From positions 1-17,125 of the forward strand of contig JAHIEN010000025.1 in NCBI GenBank assembly GCA_018901615.1: a stretch of DNA of 17,125 nucleotides. The letters run 5' to 3'. Within the stretch, counting starts at the first letter, position 1. Each line of letters starts with the position of its first letter. Source of the DNA: Candidatus Omnitrophota bacterium (GTDB lineage: Bacteria; Omnitrophota; Gorgyraeia; Gorgyraeales; Gorgyraeaceae). Below are positions 1 to 6,561 of this stretch, one piece after another. The notes under the pieces are model-generated. The model worked only from the letters and a program-made list of their open reading frames with translations. It was not told the origin of the DNA and did no database searches. Made by a program: the position numbers and the translations under genes.

Positions 1-34
1 AATTTGCTTAACTTGACATTTCGCGCATTAGATC

Positions 35-754
35 ATGACAAAATTTGAGATCTTATTCGGAATAAAGGAAACTGAGATTAAAAAGACCTGCGTGCTGCTG
101 CCGCTTCTGGCAAAGGATATGCTCAGCAATCTGGGCATAAAAAAGCTATCCAGGGGAAAACTATATAGCTCTGGCCAGGCTCAAGATCTTACTGTAATAG
201 TCACAGGTATTGGAGCAGGCCTGGCGGGAGACGCTGTATTATATCTGGAAGAAACCGCATGCCAGGATATTATTCTCTTTGGCTCATGCGGGCTCGTAGA
301 ACCAAAAAGGGATCTGGGGATAGGCTCTCTTGTCTCTCCTCTTCTAAGCTATTCTCTTGAAAGTTTTTCAGGCATGCTGCTGGATAAAACAAAAGACTGG
401 AAGGCGTTTCCTCCTGATAAAGGGTTTATGGAAAGATTTCTAAATGCCGCCGGCGAGAACGAGATACAAAAGGTAAGATGCGCCACCCTGGGATCTTTAA
501 AATTAGAAGAAGGCAGCGTGGATCTATTTAGAGAAAAGGATATAGACGTGGTAGACATGGAATGCTCCAGCGTCTTTTCAGCCTCTCGGCATATCAAGAA
601 AAAGGTCATGGCCTTATTTTATATCACGGACATCATAAACAAAAAACCCTTCTATATCAAGTTAGGTATCGAGGATAGGTTAAGGCTTTCTTCCTCTATA
701 AAAACAGCCGCGCGCGCCATATGCAAGTCTACAAAAAACAGTCTGACCTCCTGA
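35..754 (+). CDS. Nucleoside phosphorylase / MTA-SAH nucleosidase-fold protein
   Basis: This 239-residue protein has the hallmarks of the PNP/UDP phosphorylase fold, whose members cleave the N-glycosidic bond of purine nucleosides. Visible signatures are a TGIGAG strand-loop at 57-62, the GSCG loop at 83-86, VDMECSSVF at 173-181 (E176 in the ribose-binding position of the family) and YITDI at 196-200 (D199 in the catalytic base-contacting position). The length is close to the 230-250 typical of MTA/SAH nucleosidases and of hopanoid-type phosphorylases (HpnG). There is no signal peptide, so it is cytoplasmic. No good Shine-Dalgarno precedes the ATG, so it may be translationally coupled to a gene lying left of the window. 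Its 3' end overlaps the next gene, a radical SAM protein, by 34 nt. I infer a substrate that is an adenosyl product or 5'-deoxyadenosine. The fold is confident; the exact substrate is not. Confidence 0.85.
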   Translation: MTKFEILFGIKETEIKKTCVLLPLLAKDMLSNLGIKKLSRGKLYSSGQAQDLTVIVTGIGAGLAGDAVLYLEETACQDIILFGSCGLVEPKRDLGIGSLVSPLLSYSLESFSGMLLDKTKDWKAFPPDKGFMERFLNAAGENEIQKVRCATLGSLKLEEGSVDLFREKDIDVVDMECSSVFSASRHIKKKVMALFYITDIINKKPFYIKLGIEDRLRLSSSIKTAARAICKSTKNSLTS

Positions 755-2070
755 AAAAAACAGAGTCCCTTATCGATTCCAGGTTTCCCGGATTCGGAAT
801 AAATAAAAAACAGGAGACTGTAAGGCTTGTTTACGAGATATCAAAAAAAGAATCTACCTCCCCCGAGAATGTTATAAAAGACATTGCCTTGTTTGATTTT
901 GAAAAAATCAAACAGCATCTTTTGAAAAAAAGATACCCACACGCTTATTTACATAACTATTTATCAAGGCCTTATCTTCCAAAAATAGCCCTGGATAAAG
1001 GTTCGGTCCTGGAGATCAAAAAAACAAGGTTCTATCCGAAAAAAATATTCATAGAAAAATCCGCCTGGCGCTCTACCCTGGCTGATAGATTCAGAAAATC
1101 ATTCCCAAAGGCTGAACATTCAGAAATAAAATCCTTTAAAGATTACCTGAAGATACACAGGAATTCCTCGCTAAAGGATTATAACAACAGGCGAGAGACT
1201 GCGTTTATCACTTACGAAAACCATGACTTTTTTAAAAGGTGCCCATGCACGAAAAAAGCCGTGGGGTGCGGATACAATATCTTTAATCTGAGTTTCGGGT
1301 GCATCTTTGAATGTACCTACTGTTATCTACAGGAATATACAAATAGCCCTGGTATTATTTTTCCTTCTAACCTGGACAGGTTTTTTAATATTTTCAGTTC
1401 TCATAAAAGACCTGGCATGCGCATAGGCACAGGTGAATTTTCAGACTCCCTTATGCTGGACGATATCACTGAATATTCCAAGCCAATCGTGGATTTTTTC
1501 AGGAAACATAACGATATCAGATTCGAGTTTAAAACCAAAAGCGATAACATAAAAAATCTCCTGAACGTGCCTCATGCGGGCAATATCGTTATCTCCTGGT
1601 CACTCAATCCGCAAAAAATAATAGACAAGAATGAGTTTCTAACAGCACCTTTGAACAAGCGCCTGAAATCAGCAAGTGAGTGCATAAAGGCCGGCTATAA
1701 GGCAGCGTTTCATTTTGATCCTGTAATATACTTTAATGGCTGGCGGAGAGAATATAAAAAAGTCGTAGACCTGCTTTTTGAATCTGTCAGGCCAGAAGAC
1801 ATTGCCTGGATAAGCATAGGCACATTACGTTTTAATCCAAAGGTAAAACAGGTGATAGAATCGCGTTTCCCGGGAAATAGGATCCTGGATGGCGAACTCC
1901 TGCGCGGATTTGATAATAAATTGAGGTATCTTTGCGTTATAAGGCGCGACATCTACAAATATATGCTCGGGCTCCTGTCCAGGCATTCTAAAAAAATACC
2001 TGCCTATCTCTGCATGGAAGATATTTCAATGTGGCGGGAAATGAATCTACGTCCTGTCGCTATATTATAA
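721..2070 (+). CDS. SPL-like radical SAM protein
   Basis: This is a 449-residue radical SAM protein of the spore photoproduct lyase (SPL) family. The 4Fe-4S/SAM motif CX3CX2C lies at C194, C198 and C201 in GCIFECTYCYLQ. It is preceded by a cysteine-rich CPCTKKAVGCGY segment (C174, C176, C183), as in SplB-like proteins. Later family-like blocks are GTGEFSDS at 236-243, FEFKTKSDN at 268-276 and ISWSLNP at 291-297. SPL itself is about 340 residues, so this is longer, mainly at the N terminus. As I recall the family, SPL has its hydrogen-donating cysteine in a C-T-S-D context; here the equivalent stretch reads E-F-S-D with no cysteine. Repair of spore photoproduct is therefore doubtful, and no sporulation gene is nearby. 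The gene begins inside the upstream nucleosidase gene (34-nt overlap), suggesting coupled translation. Its end is convergent with the protease gene, 19 bp away. Confidence 0.85.
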   Translation: MQVYKKQSDLLKKTESLIDSRFPGFGINKKQETVRLVYEISKKESTSPENVIKDIALFDFEKIKQHLLKKRYPHAYLHNYLSRPYLPKIALDKGSVLEIKKTRFYPKKIFIEKSAWRSTLADRFRKSFPKAEHSEIKSFKDYLKIHRNSSLKDYNNRRETAFITYENHDFFKRCPCTKKAVGCGYNIFNLSFGCIFECTYCYLQEYTNSPGIIFPSNLDRFFNIFSSHKRPGMRIGTGEFSDSLMLDDITEYSKPIVDFFRKHNDIRFEFKTKSDNIKNLLNVPHAGNIVISWSLNPQKIIDKNEFLTAPLNKRLKSASECIKAGYKAAFHFDPVIYFNGWRREYKKVVDLLFESVRPEDIAWISIGTLRFNPKVKQVIESRFPGNRILDGELLRGFDNKLRYLCVIRRDIYKYMLGLLSRHSKKIPAYLCMEDISMWREMNLRPVAIL

Positions 2071-2083
2071 AACTCTACAACTT

Positions 2084-2096
2084 ATGTCCTCACTTA
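2084..2096 (-). repeat. 13-nt word, copy 1 (inverted relative to copy 2)
   Basis: On the minus strand this reads TAAGTGAGGACAT, identical over 13 nt to the plus-strand word at 2925-2937. The TGA inside this copy (2090-2092) is the stop codon of the aspartic protease gene. The copies face each other in opposite orientation and bracket the protease gene. The minus-strand sequence continues AAGT, which recreates the CATAAGT word also found at 2968-2974. Confidence 0.7.
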
Positions 2097-2833
2097 TCTT
2101 CCAGCTTCTTTAATATGATCTTTTTATTAGTATTATCTATCTGAAAATTAAACTTATTCAAAAACGACATGCCCAGCACGCCGTCTCCCATATCATCCTC
2201 TGAATCCAGCAATACCGACCCGATAACGCTCTCTGCCTCAGCGCCTTCCACGCTCAGAGTATCCAGCAATATAAGCCTGGCGTCTACTTTTCTGCCATCT
2301 CCTACTTGAAGTTTTATAATACTGCCTTCTCTGAGCTTGGTTTCTTTTTTTATCTTATCCACAACACTCTTGGATAATAAGACAAGGGTCGCGCCTGTGT
2401 CCAATAAAAGCTCGGCCTTTACTTTTTTATTCAATAACACGCTCACCATGATACGGTCATCCGCCTCTGAAAAACCCGCTTTTTTTGGAGCGAGCCTTTT
2501 TTTGCGCTCTACCTGCTTGCGCTCCTCTTCTTTTTTCTTCCACTTCTCTTGTTCAATTTCTCTATCCTTTGCCCATTTTTCCCGTATCCTGGCGCGTTCC
2601 TCTAGCGTAGATCTATAGATATCCTTTATTTCTGAAACCCTGAATTTTACAGTCCCAAAGCCGACATCCAAAGAAACACTGTCTTCTTTTTCCTTACCTA
2701 TGATCCCTTCTATGCTGCGTCCGTTCCTAAGATATATAATGTCCGGCCTGGCTTCTGTAACAAAAACAACTATCAGGACACAGGCAATAATAAAAAACGC
2801 GCTATTTAGTATCCTGGTATTAGCCTTCTTCAT
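2090..2833 (-). CDS. Membrane-anchored retropepsin-like aspartic protease
   Basis: The 247-residue protein has four parts. Residues 1-28 form an N-terminal hydrophobic signal or anchor segment. Residues about 30-75 form a small beta-rich domain (DIIYLRNGRSIEG...), resembling SH3/Sm-like modules seen in secreted proteins. Residues about 76-113 are a highly charged Glu/Lys/Arg helix, probably coiled coil. Residues 125-247 form a clan AA retropepsin-like domain with the catalytic DTGA at 145-148 and the terminal GVLGMSFL hydrophobic-G motif at 218-225. Single-domain proteases of this type act as dimers, so the coiled coil could drive dimerisation. I infer cleavage outside the cytoplasmic membrane; the substrate is unknown. 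The gene stands alone, convergent with the SPL-like gene and divergent from the next operon. No strong ribosome binding site precedes the ATG. Its stop codon falls within a 13-nt repeat. Confidence 0.85.
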   Translation of the reverse strand: MKKANTRILNSAFFIIACVLIVVFVTEARPDIIYLRNGRSIEGIIGKEKEDSVSLDVGFGTVKFRVSEIKDIYRSTLEERARIREKWAKDREIEQEKWKKKEEERKQVERKKRLAPKKAGFSEADDRIMVSVLLNKKVKAELLLDTGATLVLLSKSVVDKIKKETKLREGSIIKLQVGDGRKVDARLILLDTLSVEGAEAESVIGSVLLDSEDDMGDGVLGMSFLNKFNFQIDNTNKKIILKKLEDK

Positions 2834-2899
2834 ACAAATAGGATATCACGAAGACTGGAAAAATGGGAATTTTTTTTGGTTTGCGTTTAATTTTCTGGC

Positions 2900-2909
2900 A
2901 TGTTAACAT
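2900..2909. promoter_or_regulatory. 10-bp palindrome, possible operator
   Basis: ATGTTAACAT is a perfect palindrome lying 67 bp upstream of the protease start codon, where a repressor site could sit. Only the symmetry is seen. No promoter boxes beside it are convincing, so function is a weak inference. Confidence 0.25.
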
Positions 2910-2924
2910 AGTAGAAACAAACCG

Positions 2925-2937
2925 TAAGTGAGGACAT
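2925..2937 (+). repeat. 13-nt word, copy 2, at the foot of the hairpin
   Basis: TAAGTGAGGACAT matches the minus-strand copy at 2084-2096 exactly. Here it forms the left base of a long stem-loop. TAAGT (2925-2929) can pair with ACTTA (2979-2983) and GGAC (2932-2935) with GTCC (2973-2976). These two stems would flank a tandem GA/GA mismatch. Confidence 0.65.
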
Positions 2938-2970
2938 GTTTTACGTCAATCAAAGATTGACGTAAAACAT
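2936..2970. repeat. Perfect 16-bp inverted repeat (strong hairpin)
   Basis: The left arm ATGTTTTACGTCAATC (2936-2951) and right arm GATTGACGTAAAACAT (2955-2970) are exact reverse complements separated by only AAA. GGAC/GTCC extends the stem after a 2-nt bulge, and TAAGT/ACTTA extends it again. No T-run follows on either strand, so it does not look like a simple intrinsic terminator. A stem this long and perfect is unlikely by chance. Candidates are a REP-like or mobile-element palindrome, or the first domain of a leader RNA. Confidence 0.8.
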
Positions 2971-2980
2971 AAGTCCGAAC

Positions 2981-3080
2981 TTATCCCGAGTCGCCATGAT
3001 TCTGGATAATATGCGACGAGGGATTATCATATAAAACATTACCCCTCGCAACTTGATGAAAGAATAGGGTTGTTCGGGGT
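2981..3080 (+). promoter_or_regulatory. Candidate switching RNA with H-type pseudoknot
   Basis: Four short perfect pairings compete. (A) TTATCC 2981-2986 with GGATAA 3004-3009. (B) GATAAT 3005-3010 with ATTATC 3023-3028. (C) CGAGGG 3017-3022 with CCCTCG 3043-3048. (D) ACCCC 3041-3045 with GGGGT 3076-3080, continued by CAAC 3049-3052 with GTTG 3069-3072. B and C together have the geometry of an H-type pseudoknot: stems abut at 3022/3023 and the long loop is A-rich. A excludes B, and D excludes C. This resembles a ligand-controlled leader but matches no riboswitch class I recognise. The pairings are seen; the function is inferred. Confidence 0.35.
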
Positions 3081-3091
3081 TAATTCGCACA

Positions 3092-3132
3092 GCGACTTAT
3101 GTTCGCTCATTTCATTCGCTCCATAAGTTCGC
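3092..3132 (+). promoter_or_regulatory. Hairpin just upstream of the ribosome binding site
   Basis: GCGACTTATG (3092-3101) pairs with CATAAGTTCGC (3122-3132) with one bulged base. The loop holds two copies of TTCGCTC (3102-3108 and 3115-3121). The hairpin ends 11 nt before the AGGAG at 3144-3148, so it could influence translation of the nucleotidyltransferase gene. The word AACATAAGTC of its minus strand also occurs at 2966-2975. Confidence 0.45.
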
Positions 3133-3154
3133 GTGCTCATTAAAGGAGATTGCC

Positions 3155-3895
3155 ATGGAAAATCTAAGATTGGATACCCTGAGACAGGATATCAGAAAAA
3201 TCCTGGAGCCATATTTACTGAAACTCCTGGAGCTTCATAAGGATAATATAGTATCTATAGTATTATACGGCAGCGCCACTGGCAAATTTTACGTTCCAAA
3301 GCAATCAGATATAAATTTGATGGTTGTGTTGAATAGCTTGCGATTTAAAGAGCTGCGCTCATCCTTGAGGCTCGTAGATCAGGGCATAAGAAAAAAGATA
3401 ACAGCCCCTTTGCTCCTCTCTCTTGAGCATATAGAAACATCCAAGGACGTCTTTCCAATAGAGTTTCTGGAAATAAAGGAAAACAATGTCCTCCTCTTTG
3501 GTAAAGACCTGTTCAGGGAGATGGCTGTAGACCTGAAGTATATCAGATTATTCTGTGAACGCGAGATCAAGGGCAAGCTGATACGGCTGCGTGAGGCATA
3601 TCTGGAAGTAGGGCTTAAGAGAAAAGGCATGGAGGCCTTGCTGAAAGAATCCTTGAATTCTCTGATACCTATATTCAGGGCCCTTATCAGGCTCAAGGGG
3701 CAACAGCCTGATGTGGACAAATTCAATGTCCTCGATACTGTGAGCGAGCTGTACGGCCTGGATAAAAATATCCTCTCCGCCATCCTTAAGGACAAGATGA
3801 ACGATGAAAAAATAGCAGGTCAGGCCATCGAGGTATTCTTTGAGAAATATCTCGATGAAATAAAAAAACTTGCCCTGACAGTTGATAAATTATGA
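3155..3895 (+). CDS. MNT-type nucleotidyltransferase domain protein
   Basis: The 246-residue protein starts with a helix followed by the nucleotidyltransferase signature LYGS at 37-40, then SDINL at 51-55. In this fold (NTP_transf_2/KNTase/MNT type) the GS loop binds the nucleotide triphosphate and Asp-X-Asp holds the metal. Here the second position is Asn (D52-I-N54), so catalysis may be weakened or use another acidic residue such as E103 in FPIEFLEI. Residues 125-246 are all helical, like the HEPN-type or substrate-binding helices of the family. A clear AGGAG lies 6 nt before the ATG. The stop overlaps the next start by 4 nt (ATGA). The gene leads a seven-gene cluster beginning with TPM and LemA genes, an association I read as envelope-related. 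The acceptor of the nucleotidyl group is unknown. Confidence 0.75.
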   Translation: MENLRLDTLRQDIRKILEPYLLKLLELHKDNIVSIVLYGSATGKFYVPKQSDINLMVVLNSLRFKELRSSLRLVDQGIRKKITAPLLLSLEHIETSKDVFPIEFLEIKENNVLLFGKDLFREMAVDLKYIRLFCEREIKGKLIRLREAYLEVGLKRKGMEALLKESLNSLIPIFRALIRLKGQQPDVDKFNVLDTVSELYGLDKNILSAILKDKMNDEKIAGQAIEVFFEKYLDEIKKLALTVDKL

Positions 3896-4683
3896 AAAAT
3901 AAGTCATTCTGCCTGATTACTTGTATTGCTTTATCGTTTATCCTTTTTGCGCGGCCCGGGATCTGCCAGACAGAAAATCTCCCGGATTATACCGGCTATG
4001 TAAATGATTACGCCAATATCCTATCCTATGAAACAAAATCCACGCTATCCGCGCTCATGAACAACCTTGAGCAAAAAACCACTGCCCAGGTAGCAATCGT
4101 AACAATTGACACAACAAAGCCCCTTGATATAGAAACCTATGCCGTAGAGCTGTTCGAAAAGTGGGGTATTGGCCAGAAAGGAAAAGATAACGGCGTCCTC
4201 CTTGTTATTGCAATGAAAGACAAGACCATGCGCATAGAAGTAGGGTACGGCTTGGAAGGCGCTATACCTGACGCGCTCGCGAAAATCATAATAGAAGACT
4301 ATATTGTCCCCTCTTTTAAAAATAGCGATTTTAACACCGGTATTCTAAAAGGCGCGGTAGGTATTGCCAAACTGGTTGCCAAGGAATATAATATAGAGTT
4401 GAATGAACTGGGTGAATTGCCTGTTAACGTACCTTTGCCAGAGGAACCGTCACCTCTTGAATCTTTCATCAATTTCATTTTTACACTTGTCATTATCATA
4501 CTTTTTATAAGTCTGAGGATGGGGTTTTTCTGGTGGTGGTTCCTGATCCCCGGCTCTTACAGGAGACGCGGGGGTTACTGGCACGGTGGAGGATATAGAG
4601 GAAATTCAGGCGGGTTTGGAGGAGGATTCGGAGGTTTTGGCGGAGGCCTTTCAGGAGGAGGAGGCGCGTCGGGAGGATGGTAG
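3892..4683 (+). CDS. TPM domain protein (YgcG-like), membrane-anchored
   Basis: The 263-residue protein has a signal peptide (residues 1 to about 25). A TPM domain follows at about 34-165, with YVNDYANILS at 36-45, the KWGIGQKGKDNGVLLVIA core at 90-107 and IEVGYGLEGAIPD at 115-127. A transmembrane helix spans about 193-219, and the tail from 226 is Gly-rich and ends SGGW. This is the classic TPM/YgcG layout: extracytoplasmic domain, membrane helix and low-complexity Gly tail. TPM domains have been linked to phosphatase activity in plants and to photosystem or respiratory repair; bacterial roles are poorly defined. It overlaps the preceding nucleotidyltransferase gene by 4 nt and is followed 28 nt later by LemA, a common partner. 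Assignment to the family is firm; the biochemical role is not. Confidence 0.9.
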   Translation: MKNKSFCLITCIALSFILFARPGICQTENLPDYTGYVNDYANILSYETKSTLSALMNNLEQKTTAQVAIVTIDTTKPLDIETYAVELFEKWGIGQKGKDNGVLLVIAMKDKTMRIEVGYGLEGAIPDALAKIIIEDYIVPSFKNSDFNTGILKGAVGIAKLVAKEYNIELNELGELPVNVPLPEEPSPLESFINFIFTLVIIILFISLRMGFFWWWFLIPGSYRRRGGYWHGGGYRGNSGGFGGGFGGFGGGLSGGGGASGGW

Positions 4684-4711
4684 CATCTAAAATGACAAAG
4701 GGGGAATGGGT

Positions 4712-5278
4712 ATGAAAAGAATATGGATCGTATTACTGGTTATTTTAGGAGCAGCGGTTATTTTTGGCGGGTGGTTTATAAAGGGTCTCAATACACCCGT
4801 GCTTTTAGACGAACAGGCAAACAACTCCTGGGCGCAGGTGGAAAATCAACTCCAGAGAAGAAATGACCTGATACCTAACCTTGTATCCACTGTAAGAGGT
4901 TACATGGAGCATGAAAGGGCTACTTTTGAAAAGATAACCGAACTCAGGAGCCAATGGGGGCGCGCGGCATCTACCCAGGAAAAGATCGAATCAGCCAATC
5001 AGATCACCAATGCGCTTTCGCGGCTGCTTCTCGTGGCGGAAAACTATCCAGAGCTAAAAGCTAACCAGAACTTCCTGAGCCTGCAGGCGCAGCTGGAAGG
5101 CACTGAAAACAGGATCGCTGTGGAGAGGATGCGGTATAATAACGCGGTAAAGACATTTAATTCATACCGCCGCACTATCTTCGGTGGATTTTTCTGCGGC
5201 CTGCGTGGATTGAATGAGCCAAGGGTTTATTTTGAGGTTTCAGAAGCCGTGAAAGAAGTGCCGAAAGTGGAGTTTTAA
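4712..5278 (+). CDS. lemA: LemA family protein
   Basis: This LemA-family protein has an N-terminal membrane helix (about residues 4-22 from this start). The hallmark stretch QLQRRNDLIPNLVSTVRGY is followed by HERATFEKI, then long helices with NNAVKTFNSY and a terminal YFEV...VEF motif. LemA proteins are short helical-bundle membrane proteins of unsettled function, often next to TPM proteins. Two ATGs are possible, at 4706 and 4712. The GGGGG at 4700-4704 is only 1 nt before the first but 7 nt before the second, so I choose 4712, giving 188 residues. The stop codon shares one base with the next start (TAATG), indicating coupled translation with the radical SAM gene. Confidence 0.92.
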   Translation: MKRIWIVLLVILGAAVIFGGWFIKGLNTPVLLDEQANNSWAQVENQLQRRNDLIPNLVSTVRGYMEHERATFEKITELRSQWGRAASTQEKIESANQITNALSRLLLVAENYPELKANQNFLSLQAQLEGTENRIAVERMRYNNAVKTFNSYRRTIFGGFFCGLRGLNEPRVYFEVSEAVKEVPKVEF

Positions 5279-6549
5279 TGAAAAAGGTCCTTCTCGTAAA
5301 TCCCTGGATATACGATTTCGCGGCGCATGACTTTGGCATGAAACCCGTAGGGCTTCTTCGCATTGCGGAGCTTCTGCGCAGGCACGGCCATAAGGTCTAT
5401 TACCTGGATTGCCTTGACAATTGCTCAAGGAGTAAGGACGAATTCGGGTTTTCAAAGATAAGAAAAGAGAAAGCGGAAAAACCATCAATACTGAAAGAGA
5501 TAAGCAGGCCTTATTTTAAATACGGCATTTCTATTCTGGAATTCTCTTCGCGGCTTAAGGAAATTCCTCGTGTCGATCAGATCCTCGTGACCTCCGGCAT
5601 GACATACTGGTATCCCGGGGTCCAATTGACCATAAAACTATTACGAGAGCGTTTCAAGGACACCCCTGTATTGCTCGGCGGAATATACGCGGCTCTCTGC
5701 CGCGAGCATGCCTCGAGGACCAGCGGAGCTAACATTATCTGGAAAGGCGACTATGTCAAGAAAGCCCAATTTTTAGAAAAGGACTTTTATCCAGCGTACG
5801 AATTATTAAAGAATAGAGAGGTCCTTCCTCTACAGCTCACGCGGGGCTGCCCTTTCAGGTGCAGTTACTGCGCATCCAGGATATTGAACCATGGTTTTAT
5901 ACTGAAAGATCCTGTCAGCGTGTTCGAGGAGGTCATGTATTACGAAAAAACTTTTGGCACAAAAAACTTTGTGTTTTACGATGACGCCCTTATCTACCGC
6001 AGCGCGGAAGGTATAAAGAAATTCCTTAGGATGGTGCTGGCCTCCGGCAAAGAATTTACATTTCATACGCCTAATGGCTTGCACGCGAAATATATAGACG
6101 AGGAACTCGCGGAATTGTTTAAAAAATCAAACTTCAGAAACATCAGGCTGTCCCTTGAAACCTCTGACGAAGATCTACAGGACTTTACGGGAGGCAAGGT
6201 GACAAATAATGACATCAAGATAGCGCTGAGAAACCTGAAAGAGGCCGGGTTCAATAAACAGGACCTTGGCGTTTATATACTGATCGGGGCCATGTGGTTA
6301 GATATAGAAAAGACCTTGAAAGATATCCTGTTTGTAAATTCACTCGGCGCAAAGGCAATGCTAGCTTCTTATTCGCCTATACCAGGCACAAGGGATTACA
6401 GGATGCTTATAAAAAGCAGGATATTAAATAATGGCACGGATCCCCTGTGGCACAATAAAACAATATTTCCAGAACTTCTGGAACCAGAATACAGTAAAGA
6501 CATACAAAAAATCAGGCGCATGACAGCGAACTTAAATAAACACAACTAA
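5278..6549 (+). CDS. B12-binding-type radical SAM protein
   Basis: The 423-residue protein begins with a Rossmann-like domain typical of the cobalamin-binding module of class B radical SAM enzymes: KKVLLVNPW at 2-10, GLLRIAELLRRHGHKVYYLD at 25-44 and VLLGGIYA at 131-138. It continues with a radical SAM barrel carrying CX3CX2C at C191, C195 and C198 (TRGCPFRCSYC). Downstream blocks include FYDDAL at 233-238, LSLETSDE at 291-298 and YSPIPGTRDY at 365-374. There is no DXHXXG cobalamin-ligand motif in the N-terminal domain, so B12 may bind without a histidine ligand or not at all. Members of this family methylate unactivated carbons or rearrange lipids and cofactors; the substrate here cannot be read. 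It sits between lemA (1-nt overlap) and a nitroreductase gene (12-nt gap). Confidence 0.85.
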   Translation: MKKVLLVNPWIYDFAAHDFGMKPVGLLRIAELLRRHGHKVYYLDCLDNCSRSKDEFGFSKIRKEKAEKPSILKEISRPYFKYGISILEFSSRLKEIPRVDQILVTSGMTYWYPGVQLTIKLLRERFKDTPVLLGGIYAALCREHASRTSGANIIWKGDYVKKAQFLEKDFYPAYELLKNREVLPLQLTRGCPFRCSYCASRILNHGFILKDPVSVFEEVMYYEKTFGTKNFVFYDDALIYRSAEGIKKFLRMVLASGKEFTFHTPNGLHAKYIDEELAELFKKSNFRNIRLSLETSDEDLQDFTGGKVTNNDIKIALRNLKEAGFNKQDLGVYILIGAMWLDIEKTLKDILFVNSLGAKAMLASYSPIPGTRDYRMLIKSRILNNGTDPLWHNKTIFPELLEPEYSKDIQKIRRMTANLNKHN

Positions 6550-6561
6550 TGGAGAACGACT

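Larger units (their letters stand above)
2834..3154. other. 321-bp structured intergenic region
   Basis: This non-coding stretch separates the divergent protease gene and the nucleotidyltransferase operon. It contains a 10-bp palindrome ATGTTAACAT at 2900-2909, a strong hairpin at 2936-2970, a set of mutually exclusive short stems at 2981-3080, a hairpin at 3092-3132, and the ribosome binding site AGGAG at 3144-3148. The word CATAAGT occurs at 2968-2974 and 3122-3128 on the plus strand and at 3095-3101 on the minus strand, with one more copy on the minus strand at 2080-2086. No convincing open reading frame fills the region. It may be a regulatory leader, a mobile-repeat remnant, or both. Confidence 0.6.

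Noticed and set aside
1..48. Frame 1 is open from the window edge to a TGA at 46-48, possibly the tail of an upstream gene overlapping the nucleosidase start.
   Set aside because: Only 15 codons are visible, with no recognisable motif. It fits tight gene packing but cannot be told from chance.
721..2070. A true spore photoproduct lyase (SplB).
   Set aside because: There is an apparent absence of the donor cysteine, extra length and no sporulation genes nearby, so only the family-level call is kept.
2936..2970. Intrinsic terminator for the protease or SPL-like gene.
   Set aside because: The stem is AT-rich, no T-run follows on either strand, and it lies upstream of the protease gene and more than 850 bp beyond the SPL-like stop.
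2957..2985. A TTGACG box with a -10-like element, as promoter of the nucleotidyltransferase operon.
   Set aside because: The -35-like word is part of the hairpin arm, and the sequence 16-17 bp downstream (ACTTAT/CTTATC) is a poor -10 match.
4557..4680. The repetitive GGA/GGC-rich sequence as a DNA repeat element.
   Set aside because: It encodes the low-complexity glycine-rich tail typical of TPM proteins and stays in frame to the stop.
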